Translations under genes and position numbers: made by a program | DNA from: Phycisphaerae bacterium | GTDB taxonomy: Bacteria > Planctomycetota > Phycisphaerae > UBA1845 > UTPLA1 | Length of the DNA: 64,000 bases | Assembly: GCA_019636475.1 (NCBI GenBank) | Contig: JAHBXN010000007.1 | Location: 124,001-188,000, forward strand | Direction of reading: 5' to 3' | Part shown: piece by piece, positions 9,182-16,721 of the stretch | How positions within the stretch are numbered: position 1 is the first letter of the stretch | Layout of the letters: each line of letters starts with the position of its first letter | Notes under the pieces: generated by a model | Database searches by the model: none | What the model was told of the DNA's origin: nothing | What the model saw: the letters and a program-made list of their open reading frames with translations, nothing else

Positions 9182-9811
9182 TCACGGTTGCACCCAGTGT
9201 CCGCTCGTGTCGCTCGCCGTATAAGTCAATCGCGCCCGCCGGTGTCCCGTCAGCCCCAGTTGCAGCCAATCCATCTCGTCAATCGTCGTGCGGATGACCG
9301 CAAAATTCCGTCGAGCCGATTCGCGATCAACGGCCAGATGCGCCGCCGTTCTCGCCAACCCGCTGACGCCGCCCGGCGATGCTATCAACTCGCCGGGCGC
9401 GGAGGCCGACGCGTAATTCATCACACTCAGGCCGTCCACGGCCTCCCATGCCGCATCCACTATTTCGCCGCCCGTCTCGATTACCGCCCCGCCGAATGCT
9501 CGAATCTGAACGAGCCGCGTCGGATCATAGAACAACCACGCCGCCCGTTCGAAGTGCCTAAGTTGCGTCACCTTGGCCGCCCGAACGTCGGAATAGCAGC
9601 TCAATTCGCGCCGCCCGATGTCAACCGCCCGCAACACAACCATCCGCACGTCCGGCGAGGACGGTTCATCGGCGCCGGACCGGCCGGATGAAATCGTCGA
9701 AAAAGCCGCAAATCGAAAAGGATGCCCATCGGCCGTGACGGCTTCGGCGAGTTCTCGCCAGATGGAATGATGAAGCTGGGTCAGCGAATCGGGCATCATG
9801 AATGCCAGCAT
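9182..9811 (-). CDS. Pyridoxamine 5'-phosphate oxidase-like FMN-binding protein
   Basis: About 209 aa with the split-barrel fold of the PNPOx/flavin-binding family. Evidence is 'SPDVRMVVLRAVD' (family R-x-V-x-L-R strand), 'LSCYSDVRAAKVTQLRHFERAAWLFYDP' (equivalent to the TD-x-R-S-x-K-x-x-L FMN phosphate region), and 'QIRAFGGAVIE', with a C-terminal 'WLQLGLTGHRRARLTY'. It is closest in pattern to the Alr4036-type pyridoxamine oxidase-like proteins, not true PdxH, since the PLP-binding C-terminal RxxxR is not obvious. The frame opens to 9901; I prefer the ATG at 9811 (or 9799), because the upstream part is Arg-rich and overlaps the sigma factor gene. Partner and substrate are unknown. Confidence 0.7.
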   Translation of the reverse strand: MLAFMMPDSLTQLHHSIWRELAEAVTADGHPFRFAAFSTISSGRSGADEPSSPDVRMVVLRAVDIGRRELSCYSDVRAAKVTQLRHFERAAWLFYDPTRLVQIRAFGGAVIETGGEIVDAAWEAVDGLSVMNYASASAPGELIASPGGVSGLARTAAHLAVDRESARRNFAVIRTTIDEMDWLQLGLTGHRRARLTYTASDTSGHWVQP

Positions 9812-9897
9812 ATCGCGCCGAGGCAATCCTTGCCGCGTCGAGATGGACGATTCCCGGCGGTATCCCGACCGATTGTGAATCTGACAAAAGGCCCGGT

Positions 9898-10527
9898 TCA
9901 TTCCTCGTGGGTGAGGCCCTTCTTCTCCGCCTCTTCACGAAGTTGCTTCAATGCCCGATGGCAGATCATGTGTATCGATCCGATGGACCGGTCCAGTTGT
10001 TTGGCGACTGCCGCGACCGGAAGCCCCTCGATGAATCGCATCTGAATCACCTCGCGATAGTGCTCCGGCAGATTCGCCAGGCAATCCTCTATCGCGTTGA
10101 CCGCCTCCGTCTTGCGAACGACCCGACTCGGGGTCGTACCGCTAGACATGATCCGGGCCATCAGATCAACATAAGTGGTCTGATTCCCCGAAGCCGCCGT
10201 CTGCTTCACTTCCCGACGCACGTCGCGCCGTTCCGCGCGAAGCGCTCGATGTTCGTCAATTAACTTGCGATCGAGGATCGCATTCAGCCAGCGCAGAAAC
10301 GAGTCCGGGCCTTGATAGGTAAACTGGTTTAGCGCTCGAAACGCCTCCAGATAAACCTGCTGGAGAATGTCCTCCGCCTCAATCTTCGAGCGCATGACAT
10401 GATCCATCTGCCGCTGAAGCCGCGCCCGCAGCCGGGGATGATACAAAACCAGAAGGCGCTGGGCGGCCGATTCATCGCCTTTTCGGGCCTCATCGATCAG
10501 AATCTGCGTTTCCTTCGCATCAGACAC
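9898..10527 (-). CDS. ECF-type RNA polymerase sigma factor
   Basis: A 209-aa sigma-70 family factor with only regions 2 and 4. Region 2 is ~residues 12-95 ('LVLYHPRLRARLQRQM', 'EAEDILQQVYLEAFRAL', 'FLRWLNAILDRKLIDEHR') and region 4 is ~145-205 ('LANLPEHYREVIQMRFIEGLPVAAVA' then 'RSIGSIHMICHRALKQLR', the promoter -35 helix-turn-helix). A GTG start at 10527 has GGAGG about 11 nt upstream. No anti-sigma factor with a zinc or transmembrane signature is adjacent. Instead a Ser/Thr kinase gene is divergent, a pairing seen in planctomycete ECF groups, so regulation by phosphorylation is a reasonable inference. Confidence 0.9.
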   Translation of the reverse strand: MSDAKETQILIDEARKGDESAAQRLLVLYHPRLRARLQRQMDHVMRSKIEAEDILQQVYLEAFRALNQFTYQGPDSFLRWLNAILDRKLIDEHRALRAERRDVRREVKQTAASGNQTTYVDLMARIMSSGTTPSRVVRKTEAVNAIEDCLANLPEHYREVIQMRFIEGLPVAAVAKQLDRSIGSIHMICHRALKQLREEAEKKGLTHEE

Positions 10528-10800
10528 GATTTACGTCGCCTCCGCGCCGCCGGTCGGTCCCTGCAAACGCCATCAGAATCACCGATTCCGGTATCAATGT
10601 CACAATAACCGTTCTTGAGTGTAGAATACACGGAGAGAATGACCGCGCATCGGTCGAATCCTCGTCTTGTTTTGTAATCGGACGATGCCAATTTTGTGCT
10701 AACCTAATATTGAGGCATTGAATTGGGACCAACGAGAGGGTTGCGACGTACTAAATCCCGGCCACTGGCCGACAGTCTCCGCCACGAGGAGCGAGAACCG

Positions 10801-10941
10801 ATGAACCCTCGCGAATCCGGTCAGCCGATTTCGCCGGAGGCGCACATGGTACGAATTTCCGGAACTCCTTTTCCAGCAACGACGTACGGATTCTTGACAA
10901 CAGGGAGCAGCCAGAACCGCGCAAACTCGCGATACGAATGA
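10801..10941 (+). CDS. Small leader ORF overlapping the kinase start
   Basis: A 46-codon reading frame with a strong Shine-Dalgarno (GAGGAG, 10786-10791) spaced 9 nt from its ATG. Its TGA overlaps the ATG of the kinase gene (ATGA at 10938-10941). The kinase start itself has no visible ribosome binding site, so translation of this ORF would explain how ribosomes reach it. The peptide (MNPRESGQPISPEAHMVRIS...) has no recognised domain, signal or membrane segment. It may be a real small protein, a coupling leader only, or an accident; I favour coupling. Confidence 0.4.
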   Translation: MNPRESGQPISPEAHMVRISGTPFPATTYGFLTTGSSQNRANSRYE

Positions 10942-12734
10942 CGTCCGAAAACAACAATTTGCAGCATTCCGGTCAGGATGATGGTGCGGAAGTCATTGGC
11001 GCCCTCATCAACGAGTTCTTCGACCGGCGCGAAGGCGGGGAACCGCTCACCGAGGAGCGTTTCCTTGCGGAACATGCCGAACATGCGGCGGTGCTTCGGG
11101 AGCATTTCGAGAGCATCAGACTCCTGCCGGCTTCCGGGTCTTCCGAAGCTCCCAAAAAACTTCCCGGAGACGAGACCGTCGACCTGCGCGGAAGTTCCGC
11201 GACCGCCGAACCGCCGGACTCACAGCATTTTCCACGAATCGACGGCTACCAGATCAGTCGCCTCATCGGCCGCGGCGGAATGGGCATCGTGTACAAGGCG
11301 GTGCAGATCAGCACCAAGCGTCAGGTCGCGCTAAAGGTTTTACTCGAAGGTCCGCTTGCATCCGACCAGTCTCGTAAACGATTTGAACGCGAGATCGAAG
11401 TCGCCGCGCAGCTGCGCCACAGCAACATCATTCCGATCTATGACAGCGGGAAGTGTGAAGGCCGGATGTACTACGCCATGGCGTACATCAAGGGCGTCTC
11501 ACTGACCGACTTTCTCACCGCCAATCGCCTGTCATTCAATGAGCGCCTGACACTTTTCGCCAAAATCTGCGGCGCGGTTCGTCATGCCCATCAGCGCGGT
11601 GTCATGCACCGCGACTTGAAGCCGACCAATATCCTCGTCGACGCCGAGGGCGAGCCGCATGTGCTGGATTTCGGTCTCGCGAAGATCAGTGCACTCTCCG
11701 ATCTTTCGATGTCCGTCTCCGCTCAGATTGTCGGAACGCCCGCATACATGTCGCCCGAACAGGCCGCCGGCGATCCGGCCGGCGTCGATACCCGAACGGA
11801 TATCTATTCACTGGGCGTCGTGCTCTACGAAATGATGGTCGGAAAAATGCCGTACGACACGGCGGTTTCCATGGGCCGCGTGCTTGACAACATCGCGCAC
11901 GCCGAGCCGACGCCGCCCCACCTCGTGGACCGAAAGGTCACTGTGGAATTGTCGGCCATCATGATGAAGGCGCTGGAGAAGAGCAAGGACCGGCGCTACC
12001 AGTCGATCGATATCCTGCTCTCGGACATCGACAACTATCTCAAAGGCAATCCGATCTCGGTTCGTCCGCCGACCATCATTTACTTCATGCGAAAGACCAT
12101 CTGGCGACATCGTGCGGCGCTGGGGTCGATCGCGGCCGTTCTGATGGTCGCAGCGTCGGTTGTGATCTTCATTCGAGGTTATTCGAAAGACCTCCGCGCT
12201 CAAAATCAGAATCTCGAACAGCAGAAGCGCGAGATCGCCCAGGAGCGCGAGCGTGTCGTGCGGGAAAAGCAGGAACTGGAGCTGCAGCGCGACAGCAAAC
12301 AGGAGGAACTGAACCGCGTCTATGCCTGGCTCAATAGTCAGGATCCGGTGATTGCGGAGAACTTGAAGTCGTTCGCGACGGGCGTCACAAATCCTTACCG
12401 GCTGCCCGAACTGATCGCGCAGGGCGCGGCTCGCGGCCTGACCCCCACACCGTCCAAGCCAATCAGCAAACTTGACGAGATCGATGCTCAGGCGACGATC
12501 GTTTTCGAAGCGCCGTCGTTTTCAACCAAGCCGGCGCCAACGGAAGAGACGACCGACTTTCTCAGCCGAATCGGGAAAGTCGCTGAAGACGCGCTGACGA
12601 AGGGAGTGCCCTCCGTCATCAATCGATCAACCTCGCAGCCGGCGCCAACGTCACAGCCGTCAAAGAAAGTGGAACCGCTGTCCGCCCTCTCTCAAATCGC
12701 TGAGGAGAAGCCGCTGCCGTCCGGTTCGCTTTAG
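10938..12734 (+). CDS. Serine/threonine protein kinase with one membrane anchor
   Basis: A 598-aa Hanks-type kinase. The N-terminal ~100 residues form a planctomycete-style acidic segment. The kinase domain (~107-375) holds the glycine loop 'IGRGGMGIVYKA', the Lys in 'VALKVLLEG', the catalytic 'MHRDLKPTN', 'LDFGLAK', and 'GTPAYMSPEQ' in the activation segment. A single transmembrane helix follows (~395-415, 'ALGSIAAVLMVAASVVIFI'), then a charged coiled coil (~420-475, rich in Q/E/R) and a Pro/Thr-rich tail, probably extracytoplasmic. All catalytic residues are intact. It is divergent from an ECF sigma gene and ends 4 bp from a convergent gene for a CX4CH protein. Its ATG overlaps the stop of a small leader ORF, suggesting coupled translation. 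Confidence 0.95.
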   Translation: MTSENNNLQHSGQDDGAEVIGALINEFFDRREGGEPLTEERFLAEHAEHAAVLREHFESIRLLPASGSSEAPKKLPGDETVDLRGSSATAEPPDSQHFPRIDGYQISRLIGRGGMGIVYKAVQISTKRQVALKVLLEGPLASDQSRKRFEREIEVAAQLRHSNIIPIYDSGKCEGRMYYAMAYIKGVSLTDFLTANRLSFNERLTLFAKICGAVRHAHQRGVMHRDLKPTNILVDAEGEPHVLDFGLAKISALSDLSMSVSAQIVGTPAYMSPEQAAGDPAGVDTRTDIYSLGVVLYEMMVGKMPYDTAVSMGRVLDNIAHAEPTPPHLVDRKVTVELSAIMMKALEKSKDRRYQSIDILLSDIDNYLKGNPISVRPPTIIYFMRKTIWRHRAALGSIAAVLMVAASVVIFIRGYSKDLRAQNQNLEQQKREIAQERERVVREKQELELQRDSKQEELNRVYAWLNSQDPVIAENLKSFATGVTNPYRLPELIAQGAARGLTPTPSKPISKLDEIDAQATIVFEAPSFSTKPAPTEETTDFLSRIGKVAEDALTKGVPSVINRSTSQPAPTSQPSKKVEPLSALSQIAEEKPLPSGSL

Positions 12735-12738
12735 CCCC

Positions 12739-13716
12739 TCAATTCGAATCTGCAGGCTCGGTCGCGTCCGCATCGCCGCCATCATCATCGCTCGGCATTG
12801 TCGTCGTTTCGATGAGCCTAACGCCATAATCCTCGGACGGATGCTTCAGCGATGCGATCCATGCCAGAATCCGCGTATAGAGCTTGTGTTTGCGCGACGG
12901 GAAGAGCGGCTTGATGTCTGCCGTGCCGGGATGCCGATACTCAGGCAGCACGGCATTACGCGGAAGAAGATAAGTCAGAATGAGCGAATTCTCGGGCTGG
13001 CTTCGATCGATCATCCGTCTCTTATCGACGCGGAGATCGTTGAGAATGAGGAAGTTCGAATACACGGACAGCGTCGTGCGCTTCGGATCATTAAGAAATG
13101 CGAATCCAGGCGCGCTGCGATTCGTGCTCGTATGACAGCCTGTCGTTGCGCAGCCCCGCAGCACATGCGGAAGCACATTCTTTCGGAATTCAACGAACAC
13201 CTCCGGATCGCTGGTAATGCGAACCTTGTCGGCGTAGGCGGCTCCTTTGTATTTGGCGATCGTGTGCAGCTTCTGAGGCGGCGTCATCTTCAGGAAATTC
13301 CGTCGGTCGCGGTCCTCGCGAAAATTCGGGTCTCCCTCCATTGAAAGCAGAAACTCATCAATGACGTCACGCGAGATCCGCACTGTGACACGGTCCGGTT
13401 CCGTCATCGAGGGTTTTCGCATCCCGCGAAGTTCCATGTATCGAATGCGGCTGACCTGCGCGTAGGTCAGCGCCTTGTCCGGCCCGGTTGCGGAATCATC
13501 CCCTGCACCAGTCGCTTCGCCGCCCCCATCCGCCGGTTCGGATGTCGGCGGAGCCGGCAACGTCCCTTCGACATGTCCCGGTGTCGCGATGGTCGTCCCA
13601 TGGGAATGGGTCCGATCGCTGAAAGAGTGGATGTGATCAGATGCAAGCCCGAAGGCCGCTGCCAAAAGGCCCGTACCCGCGAGCAGTCGAATGGCAATGC
13701 CCGAACCGTCAATCAT
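12739..13716 (-). CDS. Exported protein with a CX4CH motif (possible c-type heme site)
   Basis: A 325-aa protein with an N-terminal signal or anchor (IAIRLLAGTGLLAAAFGLA), then a His/Pro/Gly-rich low-complexity stretch (~28-78), and a folded region from ~80. Near residue 190 it reads 'VLPHVLRGCATTGCHTSTNRS', a C-x4-C-H element after 'NVLPHVLRG'. This resembles planctomycete cytochrome-like domains in which 'lp.l...C...CH' introduces a heme site, but the spacing is four rather than the usual two, so heme attachment is inferred. The ATG at 13716 has GAGG 7 nt upstream. It converges on the Ser/Thr kinase gene with a 4-bp gap. Function unknown; periplasmic redox or binding roles are possible. Confidence 0.7.
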   Translation of the reverse strand: MIDGSGIAIRLLAGTGLLAAAFGLASDHIHSFSDRTHSHGTTIATPGHVEGTLPAPPTSEPADGGGEATGAGDDSATGPDKALTYAQVSRIRYMELRGMRKPSMTEPDRVTVRISRDVIDEFLLSMEGDPNFREDRDRRNFLKMTPPQKLHTIAKYKGAAYADKVRITSDPEVFVEFRKNVLPHVLRGCATTGCHTSTNRSAPGFAFLNDPKRTTLSVYSNFLILNDLRVDKRRMIDRSQPENSLILTYLLPRNAVLPEYRHPGTADIKPLFPSRKHKLYTRILAWIASLKHPSEDYGVRLIETTTMPSDDDGGDADATEPADSN

Positions 13717-13886
13717 ATCACGCCTCGCACTTTCAAAACGTGGGCCCGTTTCAGCCTCGGCGCCACTTTCAATCGTATACCGTCATTATAAGCCGCTGGC
13801 GCTCGAATCTCCTAACCAGAGGCATGCTGAAAATGCCACGGCGCCGCCGGCCCCGTGGGGCCCATCGGTCGCTGAGCCGGGTGCGT

Positions 13887-13914
13887 TTGACGACAATTTC
13901 GCGGCCGCTACACT
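13887..13914 (+). promoter_or_regulatory. Probable sigma70-type promoter for ndk
   Basis: TTGACG (13887-13892) and TACACT (13909-13914) with 16-bp spacing. They sit about 65 bp before the ndk GTG start, which gives a leader of roughly 60 nt. The -35 matches the consensus at five of six positions. Confidence 0.55.
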
Positions 13915-13979
13915 GTTCGCACGATTATCAGGACGTCACCACACGATCCATCCATTCCAAACAAGAAGGACAAAGTACC

Positions 13980-14450
13980 GTGGAAAACACCCTTATCATT
14001 CTCAAACCCGACGCCCTCCAGCGCGGCGTGGCCGGACGAATCATCACCCGCTTCGAGGAGAAGGGCTTTCAGATTCTTGCATTGAAGGCCATGCAGATCT
14101 CCAGGGAACTCGCGGAGAGACACTACGGCGTCCACAAGTCCAAACCATTTTACCCGCGACTTCTGCAGTACATCACGAGCAGCCCGGTCGTCGTCCTCGT
14201 CTTGCGCGCGAACAATGCCATTGCAGTTGCACGAAAAATGATGGGCGCCACATTCGGCAGCAATGCCGAGCCAGGCACCATCCGCGGCGACTTCGGCCTG
14301 TCAAACAGCTTCAATCTCATCCACGGATCCGACTCGCCCGAGGCCGCCGCATTCGAGATTGGACTGTACTTCAAGCCTGACGAATTGCTCGAATATCCCC
14401 GCGCGGTTGAGAAGTGGGTTTACGACTACAGCGGCGACAAGCCGGAATAG
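13980..14450 (+). CDS. ndk: Nucleoside diphosphate kinase
   Basis: A 156-aa cytosolic enzyme that transfers the gamma-phosphate from ATP to other nucleoside diphosphates through a phosphohistidine. It shows the full family pattern: 'TLIILKPDALQRG', 'RFEEKGFQILALK', 'HYGVHKSKPFYP', 'SSPVVVLVL', 'TIRGDFGLSNSFNLIHGSDSPE' with the catalytic His in N-L-I-H-G-S-D, and the conserved AAFEIGLYF end. The start is a GTG at 13980 with AAGAAGGA 9 nt upstream; upstream in-frame ATGs would add an unrelated 113-residue extension. A promoter is visible 65 bp before. Length is normal. Confidence 0.97.
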   Translation: MENTLIILKPDALQRGVAGRIITRFEEKGFQILALKAMQISRELAERHYGVHKSKPFYPRLLQYITSSPVVVLVLRANNAIAVARKMMGATFGSNAEPGTIRGDFGLSNSFNLIHGSDSPEAAAFEIGLYFKPDELLEYPRAVEKWVYDYSGDKPE

Positions 14451-14489
14451 TCCACGTCCGCGACAATCAATTCACGAAAATCGCAAGTC

Positions 14490-14515
14490 AGCGCCGCGAC
14501 CTGGTATTCGGCGCT
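14490..14515 (+). terminator. Weak hairpin downstream of ndk
   Basis: Perfect 7-bp arms AGCGCCG/CGGCGCT with a 12-nt loop, 40 bp after the ndk stop and before a convergent gene. There is no T-run, so termination is uncertain. Confidence 0.25.
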
Positions 14516-14585
14516 TCCACGGCAGGTGCGCGCGCCGGGACGGGCCGCTGTTGGGGCGGAGCCGGCGTCCGCATTCGGTGAAATT

Positions 14586-15023
14586 TCAGGAGGCTTTCGC
14601 GGGCTGAAGGCCCTGAAGTTTTTCCAGCGCGGAAAGATTCCGACGATAGTTCTGCTGGATTGTGGAAATCAGCGCGTCCGCATCGCGATTGCCGCTGGTG
14701 CCCGCAGCCGATTCGTACACCGAAATCAGGCGGCGCAGATCGGCGAGCACCTCAGGCATCAGGTGGGACAATCTGACGTAGTGCATTCCACCCGTCACCG
14801 TCGAGTAACGAGGGGGAATCGGCGCTCCGCGCAGATTCAGGATCATCTCAGATAGTTCGCGCCGATGCTGCTGAGCGTCTCGAAGCAAACGCGAAATCTG
14901 ACTCCGGTCGTCGGCCGTCAACATGCTCACATACGGATCGACCTGCTCCAGTCGCGAAATGACACTCTCATACTCCGCAAGGAGCAGCCTGTTGAGCACG
15001 TTCACGGATTGATCGTTTGCCAT
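14586..15023 (-). CDS. Small all-helical protein of unknown function (ferritin-like fold possible)
   Basis: A 145-aa soluble protein, not recognised with certainty. It is predicted nearly all helical, with helix-like stretches 'SVNVLNRLLLAEYESVISRLEQV', 'RSQISRLLRDAQQHRRELSEMI', 'VRLSHLMPEVLADLRRLISVYES' and 'ISTIQQNYRRNLSALEKL'. The spacing and the E-x-x-x/H-x-x-E-like positions (AEYES, QQHRREL) resemble a ferritin-like or DUF2383-type four-helix bundle, but a metal site cannot be proved by eye. The gene begins 8 bp after the nuoN stop and on the same strand, so it is probably the last gene of the complex I operon. Confidence 0.65.
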   Translation of the reverse strand: MANDQSVNVLNRLLLAEYESVISRLEQVDPYVSMLTADDRSQISRLLRDAQQHRRELSEMILNLRGAPIPPRYSTVTGGMHYVRLSHLMPEVLADLRRLISVYESAAGTSGNRDADALISTIQQNYRRNLSALEKLQGLQPAKAS

Positions 15024-15031
15024 ACCAAAAA

Positions 15032-16714
15032 TTACCGCAATTGAGCCGCGGCGGATCGAGCTGACGACTGTCCCGCCGTTTCCTCCTGCACGCCCGCGGA
15101 CTCCGGTCCAGCGACCGCGACGCCGCCCGTCCGCGCGTCCCGCGTCTCCACCACCGAGTACAAATCCCGCGAGCGATTATCCGAGAATGACTTGAGCCAG
15201 CCGGCGCCCATCGTTCCCGTGTAAAGCACCAGAATTGCACAGAGGGTGACCATGGCCTGACCCGCCAGGGGTGCACGAAAGACCGGCTGTCCATCGTCCT
15301 CGAACACCATCGCCCGTGCCACCCGGGCATAGTAGTAGAGCGAGATCAGCGTGTTGAACACAGCCACGATGACAAGACTCGTCCATCCCGCGCCCCACAA
15401 TGCGTAGAGCAAGTAGAGCTTCGCGATAAACCCACCCATCGGAGGCAGGCCCACAAGGCTGAACAGAAACACAACCATCATCACGGCCAAAACCGGACTG
15501 CGCCGCATGAGCCCTTTCATCGCATCGATCGACTCACTGCCGGTGGCCCAATACACCATCGCGACGACGCCGAACGCGCCGAGATTCATGATCAAATAGA
15601 TGGTGATGTACCCCACCATCGCGCTGAAGCCGGGATGTGCCGCCCCCTCGGTGCGATGACCCTCATTCATCCAGACGATCGCGACGGCCATCAACATGTA
15701 GCCGGCATGTGCGATCGAACTGAATGCAAGCAGGCGCTTCATGTTTGTCTGGCGAAACGCGGACAAATTGCCGACCGTGCATGTAAGTGCCGCCATCAAC
15801 GCCACCGCCATCGCCACTGCATCAAGCGTTTGCGGCGAAGCGATCTGGAATGTCAGCACGCAGATTATTCGGAGCATGAGTCCCAGCCCGGCCGCCTTGC
15901 TGGCCACACTCAGCCAGGTCGTGACTTCGATCGACGCACCCTCGAAAACGTCCGGACACCAGAAATGGAACGGAACGGCCGACACCTTGAACGCGACGCC
16001 GATCATGAATGCAAAGAGCGAAACACTCATCAGCAACGTCGGGGCGCCATCGCTCTTGATCTGTCGGCCGATGTCAGAGAGATCGAGCGTGTGATAGTTT
16101 CCGTACAGCAGCGACGCGCCGTAGATCATCATGGCGCTGGTCACCGCGCCGAACAGAACATACTTCAGCCCGGCCTCGGCCGCCGGTCGATGGTGTTTGC
16201 GGAAGGCGGCAATTGCGTACGAGGGAAGTGACGCCATTTCCACCGCCAGCACGATCATGAGCAGGTTGGTCGTGCTGACCATCATCGACATGCCGAAGGC
16301 ACTGCCAATTAACAGGATGAAAAACTCGACAGCGTCATTCTTGCGGGTCACCCGATCCGACAGGCCGGAGGTCTGCCCCATCCACCACAGACCGGTCACG
16401 AGCAGCATGAAAACGCAGACGAGCAGCATGAAAAATGCGCTGAACTGGTCGGCGATGAACATCGGCATGGTACCGGGAGCAAAGCCCGCCCAGTTCGATG
16501 ACGGCGACATGACATTGCGCATCGCCAACCAGGCCGTGACCGCAGCGCCAAGCCCGGCCAGCATGCCGGTCACGCGCCAGTTTCGCCCGATGCAAAGCGC
16601 GGCGATCAAAATGGCCACGATCGTCACGACAAAGCCCCAGAGCGGCCCGATGGCTCCGAGGTCGCCGGCAGAAGGCATCCAGATTTCAGCTAGAATCAGG
16701 TTCACGAACGACAT
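15032..16714 (-). CDS. nuoN: NADH-quinone oxidoreductase subunit N
   Basis: A 560-aa antiporter-like membrane subunit of complex I, one of three proton-translocating modules in the membrane arm. About 14 transmembrane helices are visible. Conserved ion-path residues occur in 'MIVLAVEMASLPSYAIAAFRKH' (Glu of TM5), 'AGLKYVLFGAVTSAMMIYGASLLYG' (Lys of TM7), 'TNMKRLLAFSSIAHAGYMLM' and 'GLPPMGGFIAKLYLLYAL' (Lys of TM12). The C-terminus has a ~60-residue Ala/Gly-rich tail beyond the core. The ATG at 16714 lies 7 bp after the nuoM stop. The gene is part of nuoH-x-JKLMN, all on the minus strand. Confidence 0.97.
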   Translation of the reverse strand: MSFVNLILAEIWMPSAGDLGAIGPLWGFVVTIVAILIAALCIGRNWRVTGMLAGLGAAVTAWLAMRNVMSPSSNWAGFAPGTMPMFIADQFSAFFMLLVCVFMLLVTGLWWMGQTSGLSDRVTRKNDAVEFFILLIGSAFGMSMMVSTTNLLMIVLAVEMASLPSYAIAAFRKHHRPAAEAGLKYVLFGAVTSAMMIYGASLLYGNYHTLDLSDIGRQIKSDGAPTLLMSVSLFAFMIGVAFKVSAVPFHFWCPDVFEGASIEVTTWLSVASKAAGLGLMLRIICVLTFQIASPQTLDAVAMAVALMAALTCTVGNLSAFRQTNMKRLLAFSSIAHAGYMLMAVAIVWMNEGHRTEGAAHPGFSAMVGYITIYLIMNLGAFGVVAMVYWATGSESIDAMKGLMRRSPVLAVMMVVFLFSLVGLPPMGGFIAKLYLLYALWGAGWTSLVIVAVFNTLISLYYYARVARAMVFEDDGQPVFRAPLAGQAMVTLCAILVLYTGTMGAGWLKSFSDNRSRDLYSVVETRDARTGGVAVAGPESAGVQEETAGQSSARSAAAQLR

Positions 16715-16721
16715 GCCTCCG

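Noticed and set aside
14586-15023. Possible anti-sigma or heme protein
   Set aside because: No membrane helix, zinc or heme motif; only a helical pattern is visible.
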